64,000 nt of DNA from Pontiella desulfatans. GTDB lineage: Bacteria; Verrucomicrobiota; Kiritimatiellia; Kiritimatiellales; Pontiellaceae. Numbering within the stretch: position 1 is the first letter of the stretch; each line of letters begins with the position of its first letter. The stretch is from contig NZ_CAAHFG010000003.1 in the NCBI RefSeq assembly GCF_900890425.1, forward strand, positions 558,001 through 622,000. The letters run 5' to 3'. The translations under genes and the position numbers were made by a program. Positions 51,123-60,564 of the stretch are shown in pieces. Below the pieces are notes generated by a model. It worked only from the letters and a program-made list of their open reading frames with translations, was not told the DNA's origin and did not search any database.

Positions 51123-53528
51123 ATGAGAGTGATGTGGAGAATGAAAAGATACGGATTCATCGTTGCACTTGCATTGTTTGGCAGCACCGGTGCAATGGCA
51201 GACACTTATTTGGCCGAATGGGCCAGTTATGGCTCTGACCCCGGAGGGGATCCTTCCGTCCAGTTGTCGGATGGCACAACCCCGACCGGCAACACGCTGG
51301 ATGTTGTGGCCACCAGTGGCGGGGCGAACGAGCAGTTCAATATCAGTCAGGCCGCGGACGGCAGCCGGTATACGCGGGCCAGGATAGACCTTCGCAACTC
51401 GGGTTCTCTGTTTGGGCAGGGATACAGCTTTAACGAAATTGATGGCGGCGGCTATCAGTGGCTGGTAGGCAGCGGAACCTTTTCGACCAACCAGACTCAA
51501 GGATCTTCAGCCGCTATGTGCTCCTCTGGAAGTCCTAAAACGTCCGGCACTCCAGGGAATGGATGGACCGCCAATGATGGAACCGGTGCGGAGGAGATCA
51601 ACTGGTGCATGTCCGGCGAAGAGGGTGGCACAGACCTGGGAAGTGCCGGCGTGATTGCCTGGGGCTTGATCTGGACCGACGTGAATGCAAATGACGCAAT
51701 GGATCCCGGCGATATCGTTTCTGTGAAATATGTGGTCGGAGCCGACACGTTTGCCGAAATAGACACGGTGGCCGAGCTGGAAGCGGCTATTGTCTCAACC
51801 GCTCCGTTGGCCCCGCTCGATGTGACGGCGCTCCCCCTGCCGGGAGAAGTCGAACTGAACTGGGCCGCTTCGGATCCGACACCCGATTTTTATACGGTGT
51901 ATCGTTCGGAAGAAAGCGGCACCAATTATGCACAGGTTGCGACGGGCCTGACCGCGAATACCTATACCGATACCAGCGTGAGCAACGGCTCCGAATATTA
52001 TTATGTGGTGACCGTTACGGCCGGCGGCGTGGAATCGAGCTACAGTTCGGAAGTTTCCGCCCTGCCGTCGGACGTGCCGCTGGGGCTTGGTGCTGGAAGT
52101 ACGTGGAAGGTCAGCCTGGGCTGGACGCCCATGACCGACCCGGCCCTGGACTTTTATACGGTCTACCGTTCGGAAGAAAGCGGCAGCAACTACACGGAAA
52201 TTGCCACCTCAATCACCACGAATGTATATGAGGATACAGCCGTGTCGATCGGCACCACCTATTATTATGTGGTGACCTACACCGATACCGACTCCGTCGA
52301 GTCCGGGTACAGTGCGGAGGCCGGCGCCAAGCCCGTGAACCTCCCGCCGACCGGCTTTACCGCAACGGGGCAGGAAGGTGCGGTCGCTCTGGACTGGGAC
52401 GACACCACCAATCCGGCGTTTGAATCCTACAAGGTTTACCGATCCACCGAGAGCGGCACCAACTACACGGAGATTGCAACCGTAGGCGTGAGTGAGTATA
52501 CCGACAGCTCTGCGGTGGCCGGAACCCCCTACTATTATGTGGTGACGGAAGTGGATGGCGGAAGTGAAACAGGCTTCAGTGCGGAACGGCTGGGCCAGGC
52601 AACGGCTTCAGAGTTTGTGCTGCTGGATATCAACACCCAGCGTGATAACGGATCTGGTGTGCCTATCCCCGTGCTCAGTACGCTCGGCGGCATTGAAGTT
52701 TCAACGCAGACCTATTTGCAGGATCCCCTGGACAACACTGGCCGCATGGATCGCTACTACCTGCGCTTCGATGCAAGCAATAAACGATATAACGGGCATT
52801 ACCTCCATGCCGGTTCGGGTGGACTGGGCTATACCGGAAGCGATGTGCTCAGCACGAATGATACAGCGGTTAATAATGTGAGTTTCAGAGCTTCAGGCGA
52901 TGTGTTCAATGTGCCGACCAACACGGTTTTGTGGTATGCCTACACCGCAGAACAAGCCGATTCGAGCGGAAATGATACGGCCTTTAATGACATGGCCTTT
53001 GCCGTTATCCTGCAGGACCTCAACGGCAACAATGTCGCAGATGCCGGTGACACGATGGAAGTGCTGGGCATTGTTTACTCACAGGGTGACGCAACCGTCT
53101 TCGGTAAAACGGCTGACGAGATGACTGCGCTCCTGAACCTGGACGCGACACCGTTCGAAGCATACCTTGCCGGATTCGGCCTGAGCGGTACCGATCTCGA
53201 TGCGGATGCCGATCCGGATGGTGATGGACTGAAGAACCTGGGCGAGTATGCCTTTGGCGGGAATCCGAATGACGGCGGTACCGGCGATGTGGGTGTGCAG
53301 CCTGCTCTCACCGATGCGGGCGGTATGAAATATATCTACGAAATCGTGGATGATCCTACGGTACTGCATCAGGTAGAGACCGAGACGGATCTTGTTGTGG
53401 GCGGTGGTTCCCTCACGGTGACGCTCGATGGTTCCGGTGCGGGACGCACGGGTTACAACGCCTACACCAACAGTGTCGACACAGTCACCGAAAACAAAGG
53501 CTTCCTCTGGGTGGAAATTTCCCAGTAG
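51123..53528 (+). CDS. Secreted protein with three fibronectin III domains
   Basis: 801 residues. A signal peptide (GFIVALALFGSTGAMA) is followed by an N-terminal ~200-residue beta region, then three FnIII domains (residues ~228-495), each with the FYTVYRSEESGTNY-like strand and YYYVVT. Near residue 690 is a calcium-binding DxDxDG motif (DLDADADPDGDGLKNLGEYA), typical of thrombospondin-3-like or dockerin-like repeats. No PEP-CTERM tail. It could be a cell-surface adhesin or carbohydrate-binding scaffold. AGGAGG precedes the ATG. Confidence 0.75.
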   Translation: MRVMWRMKRYGFIVALALFGSTGAMADTYLAEWASYGSDPGGDPSVQLSDGTTPTGNTLDVVATSGGANEQFNISQAADGSRYTRARIDLRNSGSLFGQGYSFNEIDGGGYQWLVGSGTFSTNQTQGSSAAMCSSGSPKTSGTPGNGWTANDGTGAEEINWCMSGEEGGTDLGSAGVIAWGLIWTDVNANDAMDPGDIVSVKYVVGADTFAEIDTVAELEAAIVSTAPLAPLDVTALPLPGEVELNWAASDPTPDFYTVYRSEESGTNYAQVATGLTANTYTDTSVSNGSEYYYVVTVTAGGVESSYSSEVSALPSDVPLGLGAGSTWKVSLGWTPMTDPALDFYTVYRSEESGSNYTEIATSITTNVYEDTAVSIGTTYYYVVTYTDTDSVESGYSAEAGAKPVNLPPTGFTATGQEGAVALDWDDTTNPAFESYKVYRSTESGTNYTEIATVGVSEYTDSSAVAGTPYYYVVTEVDGGSETGFSAERLGQATASEFVLLDINTQRDNGSGVPIPVLSTLGGIEVSTQTYLQDPLDNTGRMDRYYLRFDASNKRYNGHYLHAGSGGLGYTGSDVLSTNDTAVNNVSFRASGDVFNVPTNTVLWYAYTAEQADSSGNDTAFNDMAFAVILQDLNGNNVADAGDTMEVLGIVYSQGDATVFGKTADEMTALLNLDATPFEAYLAGFGLSGTDLDADADPDGDGLKNLGEYAFGGNPNDGGTGDVGVQPALTDAGGMKYIYEIVDDPTVLHQVETETDLVVGGGSLTVTLDGSGAGRTGYNAYTNSVDTVTENKGFLWVEISQ

Positions 53529-53548
53529 GCAGGGCGAATACGAAGTGT

Positions 53549-53580
53549 TGCAAATGCCCCGCCTCGTCGGGGCATTTGCA
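53549..53580 (+). terminator. Hairpin terminator after the FnIII gene
   Basis: A perfect 12-bp stem, TGCAAATGCCCC (53549-53560) with GGGGCATTTGCA (53569-53580), loop GCCTCGTC. The T tail is weak. Confidence 0.75.
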
Positions 53581-53645
53581 TAAAAACAACAGGTTGAACT
53601 CCATTCACTAGGTGTTGAATTGAAAAACGGAAAAAAAAAAAGTTT

Positions 53646-54944
53646 TTGGCGCGCCATGCCAAGTCGAGCGCTGCGCTGGTCAGCTTAGGCATCCATGCGG
53701 TGCTCATAGTGGTGGCCCTCTCTTTTGTGGCGGTTACCGTCATCCAGAAGGACGAAACCAAGTTTGAGGCCAAGCAGGTCAAACGCCCGAGGATGCAACT
53801 GAAAAGGCTGCAGGTACCGGTCAAGATAAAGAAGAGTCGACCCAAGCCGAAGCTGCGCAAGCGGATCGTGGTCCAGCCGAAGCTGAATCAAACCATGCCC
53901 GATATCAAGATGCCGGAGATTACCGGAGTTAAGGGCGGTATTGGATCGGCCGGCGGAATGGGGCTGCAGGGGGCCGGCGGAATCGGATTCACCATGCCGG
54001 AGCTGAACCTGTTCGGTGCCAAAAGCCGGGGTGAAAAGGTGTTCATCATTCTGGATACGACTTCTTATATCATGGCTGACGAACTCGGCGGCATACCGGC
54101 CTACACGCTGATCAAGGATGAGATTACAAAAATTGTCAGCCAGCTGCCCTCGGTGGCGCTGTTCAATGTTGCGGTTTTTGACGGGGGGGTGGTTCCGCTG
54201 TTTCCCTCGCTGGCACCCGCCACTCCCGATAATATTCAGGCTTGCCGGACCTGGCTGGAGCCGCTCAATACGGTCAGCCAGGGGATGGGCGACAAGCAGT
54301 ACGGCACGAAGACGCTCGGTGAACCCGGGGATATGCATCGCCTAAGCGACATGGAATTTGTGGTTGAGCCGCTGGAAAAAGCAGGGGGCTGGCTGGGGTC
54401 CGTTCTCTGCGGGATTCACCAGCAGGCGGATACCGTCTATGTGCTGACCTGCATGCATGGCCGGATTTACAAGCAGCTTGAAGCGGCGCAGTGGAAGGAG
54501 TCGGAGCGACGCAAGTATAACGAAGCCATGGTCAAAGCAACGGAACTGCTGAAGAAAGAGAACGAAGAACGCCGCAAGCGGGGTGAAGCCCCCCGCGTCC
54601 TGGGCGGAACCGGTCTGGTGAAGGAATATTTCCCGAATGTCAAGGGGCCGCCGGTCGGGGAGCGCTATACCTACACTCCGGATGACCTCACCAAAGTGCT
54701 GCAGACGGGCCAGCGCCAATGGGCACAGAATGCGGTGCCGGTGAAAAGCGGGCTGAGCCGTTCGAAAAATAAAAATAAAAATAAATTTTCGCTCAATGTT
54801 ATCCAGTTTACTTCCAAGGAGAACAAAGACGGTCCGGGATGCAGCCATTTCAGGGAACTGGCCAAGAAGAATAACGGAACCTACCGTATGATGGGCGGGC
54901 TGGATGCGATTGAGAGCTATATAAAGAACAATGTGGAAGAATAG
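53646..54944 (+). CDS. Membrane-anchored vWA-like protein with uncertain start
   Basis: 432 residues from TTG 53646; the frame is open from 53619 (ATT). A run of eleven A's at 53631-53641 lies just upstream and another frame supplies a TTG-KNGKKKK leader that would join this frame after a one-base slip. The N-terminal span (LGIHAVLIVVALSFVAVTVI) is preceded by basic residues and followed by a proline/lysine linker, as in TonB or tail-anchored proteins. Residues ~130-220 (VFIILDTTSYIMA, IKDEITKIVSQLPS) resemble a vWA domain but the metal site is degenerate. Function unknown. Confidence 0.6.
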   Translation: MARHAKSSAALVSLGIHAVLIVVALSFVAVTVIQKDETKFEAKQVKRPRMQLKRLQVPVKIKKSRPKPKLRKRIVVQPKLNQTMPDIKMPEITGVKGGIGSAGGMGLQGAGGIGFTMPELNLFGAKSRGEKVFIILDTTSYIMADELGGIPAYTLIKDEITKIVSQLPSVALFNVAVFDGGVVPLFPSLAPATPDNIQACRTWLEPLNTVSQGMGDKQYGTKTLGEPGDMHRLSDMEFVVEPLEKAGGWLGSVLCGIHQQADTVYVLTCMHGRIYKQLEAAQWKESERRKYNEAMVKATELLKKENEERRKRGEAPRVLGGTGLVKEYFPNVKGPPVGERYTYTPDDLTKVLQTGQRQWAQNAVPVKSGLSRSKNKNKNKFSLNVIQFTSKENKDGPGCSHFRELAKKNNGTYRMMGGLDAIESYIKNNVEE

Positions 54945-54987
54945 ATTTTAACCGGAAATTCCTATGGGAACCGGGCAGGGAAAGACT

Positions 54988-56097
54988 ATGAAAAAAATTA
55001 AAGTAGGCGTGGTGGGGCTGCATTATGGACGGCAGATCATTGATCATCAGATTCTTACCGGGGCCGGGAGCTCCTTCTTTGAGCTAACGGCGGTCTGCCA
55101 GCGCAATCCCGAGGCGTGTGATGCGGTGGCTGCGGAATATGGTGTGAAAGCCTGTTCCTCGCTGGACGACATGCTGACGGACGATGAAATCGGTGTCATC
55201 ATTCTGATGACCGGTCCCAACGGCCGGGCCGACCAGCTGCGGAAAATTATCCGTGCCGGCAAGGATTGCATGACCACCAAGCCGTTTGAAATCGATCCCG
55301 ACGAAGCTGCCGACGTGCTGGCCGAGGCGCGCCGGTTGGGACGCTTTATCTATCTGAACTCGCCCTGTGCCGCTGATTCAGAGGATTTCCGGATTATTAA
55401 TGAGTGGCGCGCAAAGTATGACCTGGGCCGTCCGGTCGGCGGTCATCATGAATGCTGGTATAAGGTGGTTGAAGAGGCCGATGGCAGTTGGTATGACGAT
55501 CCGGCGCAATGCCCGGTCGCCCCGGTGCTTCGGTTGGGGATTTACGGCGTGAATGACATGCTGCGGATCTTCGGTGAGCCTGAGGAGATCCAGGCCATGC
55601 AGACGCGCCTCTTTACGGGACGCCCGACGCCCGATTATGCCCGCATGTGCATCAAGTTCAAGAATGGCGCCATGGTGGATACTCTCGATGGATGGGTGGC
55701 ATCACCGGAACGCCAGTCGACCTCGATGATTCTCTATTTTGAGCGGGGCACGATTTACCGCAACCCGACCATGATGCCGTGCGATCCGGTGCGCGCCAAC
55801 CTGCTGGACCACACCTGGCTCTGCCTCAGCAAAGGCGATGATACCGACGGAATGCCGATCGAGAAGGTAGCGGTTCCCAATACGGAACTGAGTCAGGCTT
55901 ACCAGTGGGAGGTGCTGTATAACGCAGTGACCACGCGGCAACGGCCGGAGGGCGAGACACCGGATTCGGTAATTGTCAATTCGCTGCGGGTCATGGCGGC
56001 CATGCAGGAGGCCGCGGAAACCGGCTGCCTGGTAAAGCTCTCCCATGCCGTGAAGCGCACCGGAAGGATCAACCCCGCCGAACCGGTTTTGGCTTAA
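54988..56097 (+). CDS. Gfo/Idh/MocA family oxidoreductase
   Basis: 369 residues from ATG 54988 with AGGGA upstream. Rossmann start KIKVGVVGLHYGRQIIDHQI, then TKPFEIDPDEAADVLAEA, the family dinucleotide and TKP motif. These enzymes oxidise or reduce sugars, inositols or bile pigments with NAD(P). First gene of a carbohydrate operon; another member lies downstream. Confidence 0.88.
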   Translation: MKKIKVGVVGLHYGRQIIDHQILTGAGSSFFELTAVCQRNPEACDAVAAEYGVKACSSLDDMLTDDEIGVIILMTGPNGRADQLRKIIRAGKDCMTTKPFEIDPDEAADVLAEARRLGRFIYLNSPCAADSEDFRIINEWRAKYDLGRPVGGHHECWYKVVEEADGSWYDDPAQCPVAPVLRLGIYGVNDMLRIFGEPEEIQAMQTRLFTGRPTPDYARMCIKFKNGAMVDTLDGWVASPERQSTSMILYFERGTIYRNPTMMPCDPVRANLLDHTWLCLSKGDDTDGMPIEKVAVPNTELSQAYQWEVLYNAVTTRQRPEGETPDSVIVNSLRVMAAMQEAAETGCLVKLSHAVKRTGRINPAEPVLA

Positions 56098-56118
56098 CGG
56101 TATCAGGAGGGTAATCCT

Positions 56119-58215
56119 TTGAATGACCAACGTTTTGAAGACCGTTCGAAGTCGATCGACGAGCGGGTGGAATCCCTTGTATCCGGGATGACACTGAATG
56201 AAAAGATCGACCAGACCCTGCATGCGGCGCCGGCCGTACCCCGGCTGGGCATTCCGGCATACAACTGGTGGAACGAGTGCCTGCATGGTGTGGCGCGCGC
56301 CGGGCGGGCCACCGTCTTTCCGCAGGCCATCGGCCTGGCCGCCACCTTTCATGACGAACTGGTGCACCGCATTGCCGTGGCCATTTCCGACGAGGCGAGG
56401 GCGAAGCACCATCAGGCGCTGAAGCTTGGAAACCACGGTCAATATTTCGGGCTGACCTACTGGACGCCGAATATCAATATTTTCCGTGATCCGCGCTGGG
56501 GTCGCGGACAGGAAACCTATGGTGAATGTCCATTTCTGACATCGCGGATGGGGGTGGCCTTCTGCAAGGGGCTGCAGGGCGATGATCCTGATTATCTGAA
56601 ACTGGTGGCCACCCCGAAACACTATGCGGTGCACAGCGGCCCTGAATCAGAGCGCCATGTGTTCAATGCGGAGGTGAGCCCGCGCGACCTGCGCGAAACC
56701 TATCTGGCTGCGTTCAAGGCCTGCGTTCAGGAGGCCGGCGCGTATTCCGTGATGGGCGCATACAACCGGGTTGATGGGGAACCGTGCTGCGGCAGCAAGA
56801 CCCTGCTGCAGGATATTCTGCGCGATGAATGGGGCTTCGACGGCTTTGTGGTTTCCGACTGCTGGGCCATCCGCGATTTTCATCAGACTCACGGCGTCTC
56901 CGGCTCGCATGCCGAGTCGGATGCACTGGCCATCCGCAACGGCTGCGACCTCAACGTAGGCGAGGAGCGCTCCAACCTGATGCAGGCGCTGGATGAGGGG
57001 CTGATTACGGAAGAAGAGATTGACGCGGCTGTTAAACGGCTCTTTAAGGCCCGCTTTAAACTCGGCATGTTTGATCCGGAACAGGCGGTGCCGTATGCCG
57101 CCATTCCGCCGGAGGTGGTGCATTCCCGCGAACATGTTGAACTGAGTCTGCAGGCGGCGCGCGAATCGATGGTGCTGCTGAAAAACAACGGGATCCTGCC
57201 GCTGCGCAAGGATCTGCCGAAAATGGCGCTGGTCGGCCCGAATGCCATGAGCATTGATGCGCTGCTGGGCAACTATACCGGGTATGCGCCGAACATGGTT
57301 ACGGTGGTCGAGGGGATGATGGATGCGGTTTCGGCCGGCACCCAGGTCTTTGTGGCAAATGGCTGCGACCTGTGCAGCGATGCCCCCGTGGCGGCTGCCG
57401 AACTCGAGTGGGGCTACCTGGAGCCGAACGATGTGGTGGTGGCGGTTCTCGGAAATACGTCCGAAACCGAAGGCGAAGAGCCCGATGTAGCGGCCTCCGA
57501 CGGCGGTGGCGACCGGACCACGATTGATCTCCCGGGCCGTCAGCTGGATCTGCTCAAGCATCTCAAAAGCGTTGCGCCGGAAACCCCGCTGATCCTTGTG
57601 GTGCTGAGCGGCAGTGCGGTGGACCTGACCTGGGCACAGGAACATTGCGATGCGGTCCTGTATGGCTGGTATCCCGGCGAGCAGGGCGGGCGTGCTGCAG
57701 CCGATGTGCTGTTCGGCGACTATAATCCGGCCGGGCGCCTGCCGGTGACGGTGGTGAAGTCGCTCGAGCAGCTGCCGGACTTCCGGGACTATGCTATGAA
57801 GGGACGCACCTATCGTTTCATGGAGCAGGAGCCGCTGTACCGTTTCGGCTATGGCCTGAGCTATACCCGGTTTACGTATGAGAACCTCAGGGCCGGCGGA
57901 TTTGATCCGGTGTCGGTTTCGGTGGACGTTACCAATATCGGCGAGCGCGACGGTGATGAAGTGATTCAGCTGTACGTCAAGGATGTCGAGGCGTCGGTGC
58001 CGGTGGCGCTGCGCCAGTTAAAAGCCTTCCGCCGGATTCATCTGGAAGCGGGGGAGACCCAAACCGTATCGTTCGAGCTGACGTCTTCTGCTTTCGAGGT
58101 GTATGATGACGAAGGGAAGCCGTTTGTGGAAGCCGGTGCATTTGAAATCAGTGTGGGCGGCGGCCTGCCGGAAGATGAAACTTCCGGTGCGATCTCTGTT
58201 TTGATCAAGGTATAA
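56119..58215 (+). CDS. Glycoside hydrolase family 3 (beta-xylosidase/beta-glucosidase)
   Basis: 698 residues, started at TTG 56119, which has AGGAGG at the right spacing; the frame has no nearby ATG. N-terminal GH3 barrel with PAYNWWNECLHGVARAG and the nucleophile in GFVVSDCWAIRDF; C-terminal alpha/beta sandwich and an FnIII-like domain (VSVDVTNIGERDGDEVIQLYV). The NWWNEClHG sequence fits xylosidase-type GH3. It releases terminal sugars from oligosaccharides. No signal peptide, so it probably acts inside the cell on imported sugars. Confidence 0.9.
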   Translation: MNDQRFEDRSKSIDERVESLVSGMTLNEKIDQTLHAAPAVPRLGIPAYNWWNECLHGVARAGRATVFPQAIGLAATFHDELVHRIAVAISDEARAKHHQALKLGNHGQYFGLTYWTPNINIFRDPRWGRGQETYGECPFLTSRMGVAFCKGLQGDDPDYLKLVATPKHYAVHSGPESERHVFNAEVSPRDLRETYLAAFKACVQEAGAYSVMGAYNRVDGEPCCGSKTLLQDILRDEWGFDGFVVSDCWAIRDFHQTHGVSGSHAESDALAIRNGCDLNVGEERSNLMQALDEGLITEEEIDAAVKRLFKARFKLGMFDPEQAVPYAAIPPEVVHSREHVELSLQAARESMVLLKNNGILPLRKDLPKMALVGPNAMSIDALLGNYTGYAPNMVTVVEGMMDAVSAGTQVFVANGCDLCSDAPVAAAELEWGYLEPNDVVVAVLGNTSETEGEEPDVAASDGGGDRTTIDLPGRQLDLLKHLKSVAPETPLILVVLSGSAVDLTWAQEHCDAVLYGWYPGEQGGRAAADVLFGDYNPAGRLPVTVVKSLEQLPDFRDYAMKGRTYRFMEQEPLYRFGYGLSYTRFTYENLRAGGFDPVSVSVDVTNIGERDGDEVIQLYVKDVEASVPVALRQLKAFRRIHLEAGETQTVSFELTSSAFEVYDDEGKPFVEAGAFEISVGGGLPEDETSGAISVLIKV

Positions 58216-58226
58216 AAGGAATTTTG

Positions 58227-60560
58227 ATGAGTAAGCGATTTTTAAACTATGTGTGCGCGCTGGGTGTGCTGGCTCTGGCCGGGCCGGTCTCAGCGGAAAT
58301 CAAGGTAAAGATGCTCGACGCGGTTCCGGAAGGGGCGGCGGTGGAGCGGGCCGGGATCGTGCTGGAGAACCCGACGGCCGCTGCGGTTCTGATGCCGGAT
58401 GGCGTGGCGTTGGTCGGCGGGATCGATAACGGGCGGCTGCAGGATCGAGCCGTATTGGTGCAGGATGACGGGACCACTGAGCTCCCTGCTTTCCCGCACG
58501 GGATCAGCGAGGCCGGTGCCGCGTTGTTTGACGGCCGGCTCTTTGTTGTTGGCGGTGTTGAAAACCTGGAGAGCATGGCGGTTTCGAAAGCAATGTATTC
58601 CCTCAACCTCTCCAATCCGTCCGAGGGATGGCAGCCACATCCGGACCTGCCCGGTGCGGCACGGATTTCACCGACCTTGATTGCGTCTGACGGTCGGTTG
58701 CATGTCTTCGGCGGCTGGACGGCGGATGGACCGGGCCAAAGGGTACTGAATGACAACTGGGGCTATCGCCTCAAACCGGTCGACGGCACCACTCATCGGG
58801 GATGGCAGGCTCTGGCTCCCATGCCGGACGCACTGGCTCAATCCGCCGTATTTCAGTCGGGTCAGATCCATGTTGCGCTGGCCGGCGGTTTCAGTGCACC
58901 GGATATCGCGTCGGACCGGGTCCTGCTCTACAACACCGTGACCGACACGTGGGTATTGGACGGCGTGCTGCCGCAAGCGGTCGGCGGCGGCCTGATGGTC
59001 GGGCAGGATACGCAGCCCCTGCTGATCGGCCCGGATGGTTCCGCCATGGAGCTTACATTGAGTCGTACGGTCAAAACGCTCGGATTCATGGACTATGCGA
59101 CCATGGGCATTTACTTCGCATTCATGGCCGGGATCGGTATCTACTTTGCGCGCAAGCAGAATAACAGCGATGAGTTTGCCCTGGGCAACCGCAATGTAAA
59201 ATGGTGGGCTGCCGGGGTCAGCATGTTTGCCACCGGTGCCAGCTCCATCAGTTTCATGGCCATTCCGGCGCAGGTCTTCCGCTCGAACCTGGTGTGGTTT
59301 ACCCCGGTTATATTCATTATTCCACTCACGCTTCTGCAGGCCTATATCATTTATCCCCTGCTGCGCCGTCTCAACCTGACCTCAACGTATGAGTATCTTG
59401 AGCATCGCTTCCACCCTTCGCTCCGCTATGTGGCCAGTGCGCAGATGATTATCTTTCAGTTGATCGGGCGCATGAGTGTGGTGATGTTGCTGCCGTCGCT
59501 GGCCATTTCGGCGGTTACCGGGCTGCCTGTGCTGACCAGCGTGCTGGTGATGGGCGTACTGACCACCATTTATACCGCCTTTGGTGGTTTTGAGGCCGTG
59601 ATCTGGACCGACTTTTCACAAGGGGTTCTCATGTTGGTGGGCGGAGCGCTGATGATCCTGCTCGCCATTAACGGGTTGCCGGGTGGAATGGCGGAATTTA
59701 TTGAGGTCGGGAAAACCTATAATAAATTTGATTACATCATCTGGAACTCAGATTTAACCATGCCGGTTTTCTGGGTTTTCGGCCTGCAGCTGGTGTTGCA
59801 GAACCTGGCGTGTGCCTCTGACCAGCCGGTTGTGCAGCGCGTCTATGCCACCCCCCTGAAGGATATGCGCAAGCTGGCCGGCATGTTCGCCTTTTGCGCG
59901 ATCGCGATCTCCGTTCTGGCCTGTTTTTCCGGGCTTGCGATTTTTGCCTACTTTCACACCCATCCGCAACTGCTCGATGCCGGTATGAGTAATGACCAGA
60001 TTGTTCCGCTTTACGTTGTGCAGCGTCTTCCGACCGGGTTGGCCGGGCTGATTATCGCCGCGCTTTTTGCCGCCTCCATGTCGACGCTTTCGAGCAGTAT
60101 GAACAGCGTTGCCACCGTGACCTGCGAGGATTTTTACCGAAAATTCTTCAAGGGTGCCGACGATAAATCACGCTTACGTTTCATGAAAATCTCGTCGCTG
60201 GTGGTCGGGGCACTCGGTACGGGAGCCGCCGCCTACATGGCCTCCATGAATCTCAGTTCCATGTTTGAAACCTGGAATGTGCTTATCGGTCTTGTGGGGG
60301 GGGGATTCATCGGCATCTATATTCTGGGCATGTTTACCAAGCGAACCAATGCGATAGGTGCGGTGAGCGGTGCCCTGGTCAGTATTGTCGTGACGCTGCT
60401 GGTTAAAATGTTTTCCCCGCTCCATTATATGTTTTATATGCCCGTTGCCGTTATCAGCTGCATGAGTGTCGGTTATCTGGTCAGTGTCGTCACGGGCGGA
60501 CATCGTAAAGCGCTGGCCGGATTGACGGTTTTCGATATGCGGAAAGGACTTGAGGAGTAA
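58227..60560 (+). CDS. Kelch-domain/sodium:solute symporter fusion
   Basis: 777 residues. A signal-like N-terminus (NYVCALGVLALAGPVSA) precedes a kelch-type propeller (residues ~45-275, e.g. GRLFVVGGVENL, GRLHVFGGWTADG), then ~12 spans of the SSS sodium symporter family (DYATMGIYFAFMAGIGIYFARK; GAPDQPVVQRVY-like ASDQPVVQRVYATP). Kelch-symporter fusions of this kind are known in a few bacteria, often with sialic-acid or sugar loci. The propeller would lie outside the membrane and may bind or isomerise the substrate before uptake. Confidence 0.85.
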   Translation: MSKRFLNYVCALGVLALAGPVSAEIKVKMLDAVPEGAAVERAGIVLENPTAAAVLMPDGVALVGGIDNGRLQDRAVLVQDDGTTELPAFPHGISEAGAALFDGRLFVVGGVENLESMAVSKAMYSLNLSNPSEGWQPHPDLPGAARISPTLIASDGRLHVFGGWTADGPGQRVLNDNWGYRLKPVDGTTHRGWQALAPMPDALAQSAVFQSGQIHVALAGGFSAPDIASDRVLLYNTVTDTWVLDGVLPQAVGGGLMVGQDTQPLLIGPDGSAMELTLSRTVKTLGFMDYATMGIYFAFMAGIGIYFARKQNNSDEFALGNRNVKWWAAGVSMFATGASSISFMAIPAQVFRSNLVWFTPVIFIIPLTLLQAYIIYPLLRRLNLTSTYEYLEHRFHPSLRYVASAQMIIFQLIGRMSVVMLLPSLAISAVTGLPVLTSVLVMGVLTTIYTAFGGFEAVIWTDFSQGVLMLVGGALMILLAINGLPGGMAEFIEVGKTYNKFDYIIWNSDLTMPVFWVFGLQLVLQNLACASDQPVVQRVYATPLKDMRKLAGMFAFCAIAISVLACFSGLAIFAYFHTHPQLLDAGMSNDQIVPLYVVQRLPTGLAGLIIAALFAASMSTLSSSMNSVATVTCEDFYRKFFKGADDKSRLRFMKISSLVVGALGTGAAAYMASMNLSSMFETWNVLIGLVGGGFIGIYILGMFTKRTNAIGAVSGALVSIVVTLLVKMFSPLHYMFYMPVAVISCMSVGYLVSVVTGGHRKALAGLTVFDMRKGLEE

Positions 60561-60564
60561 ACCC

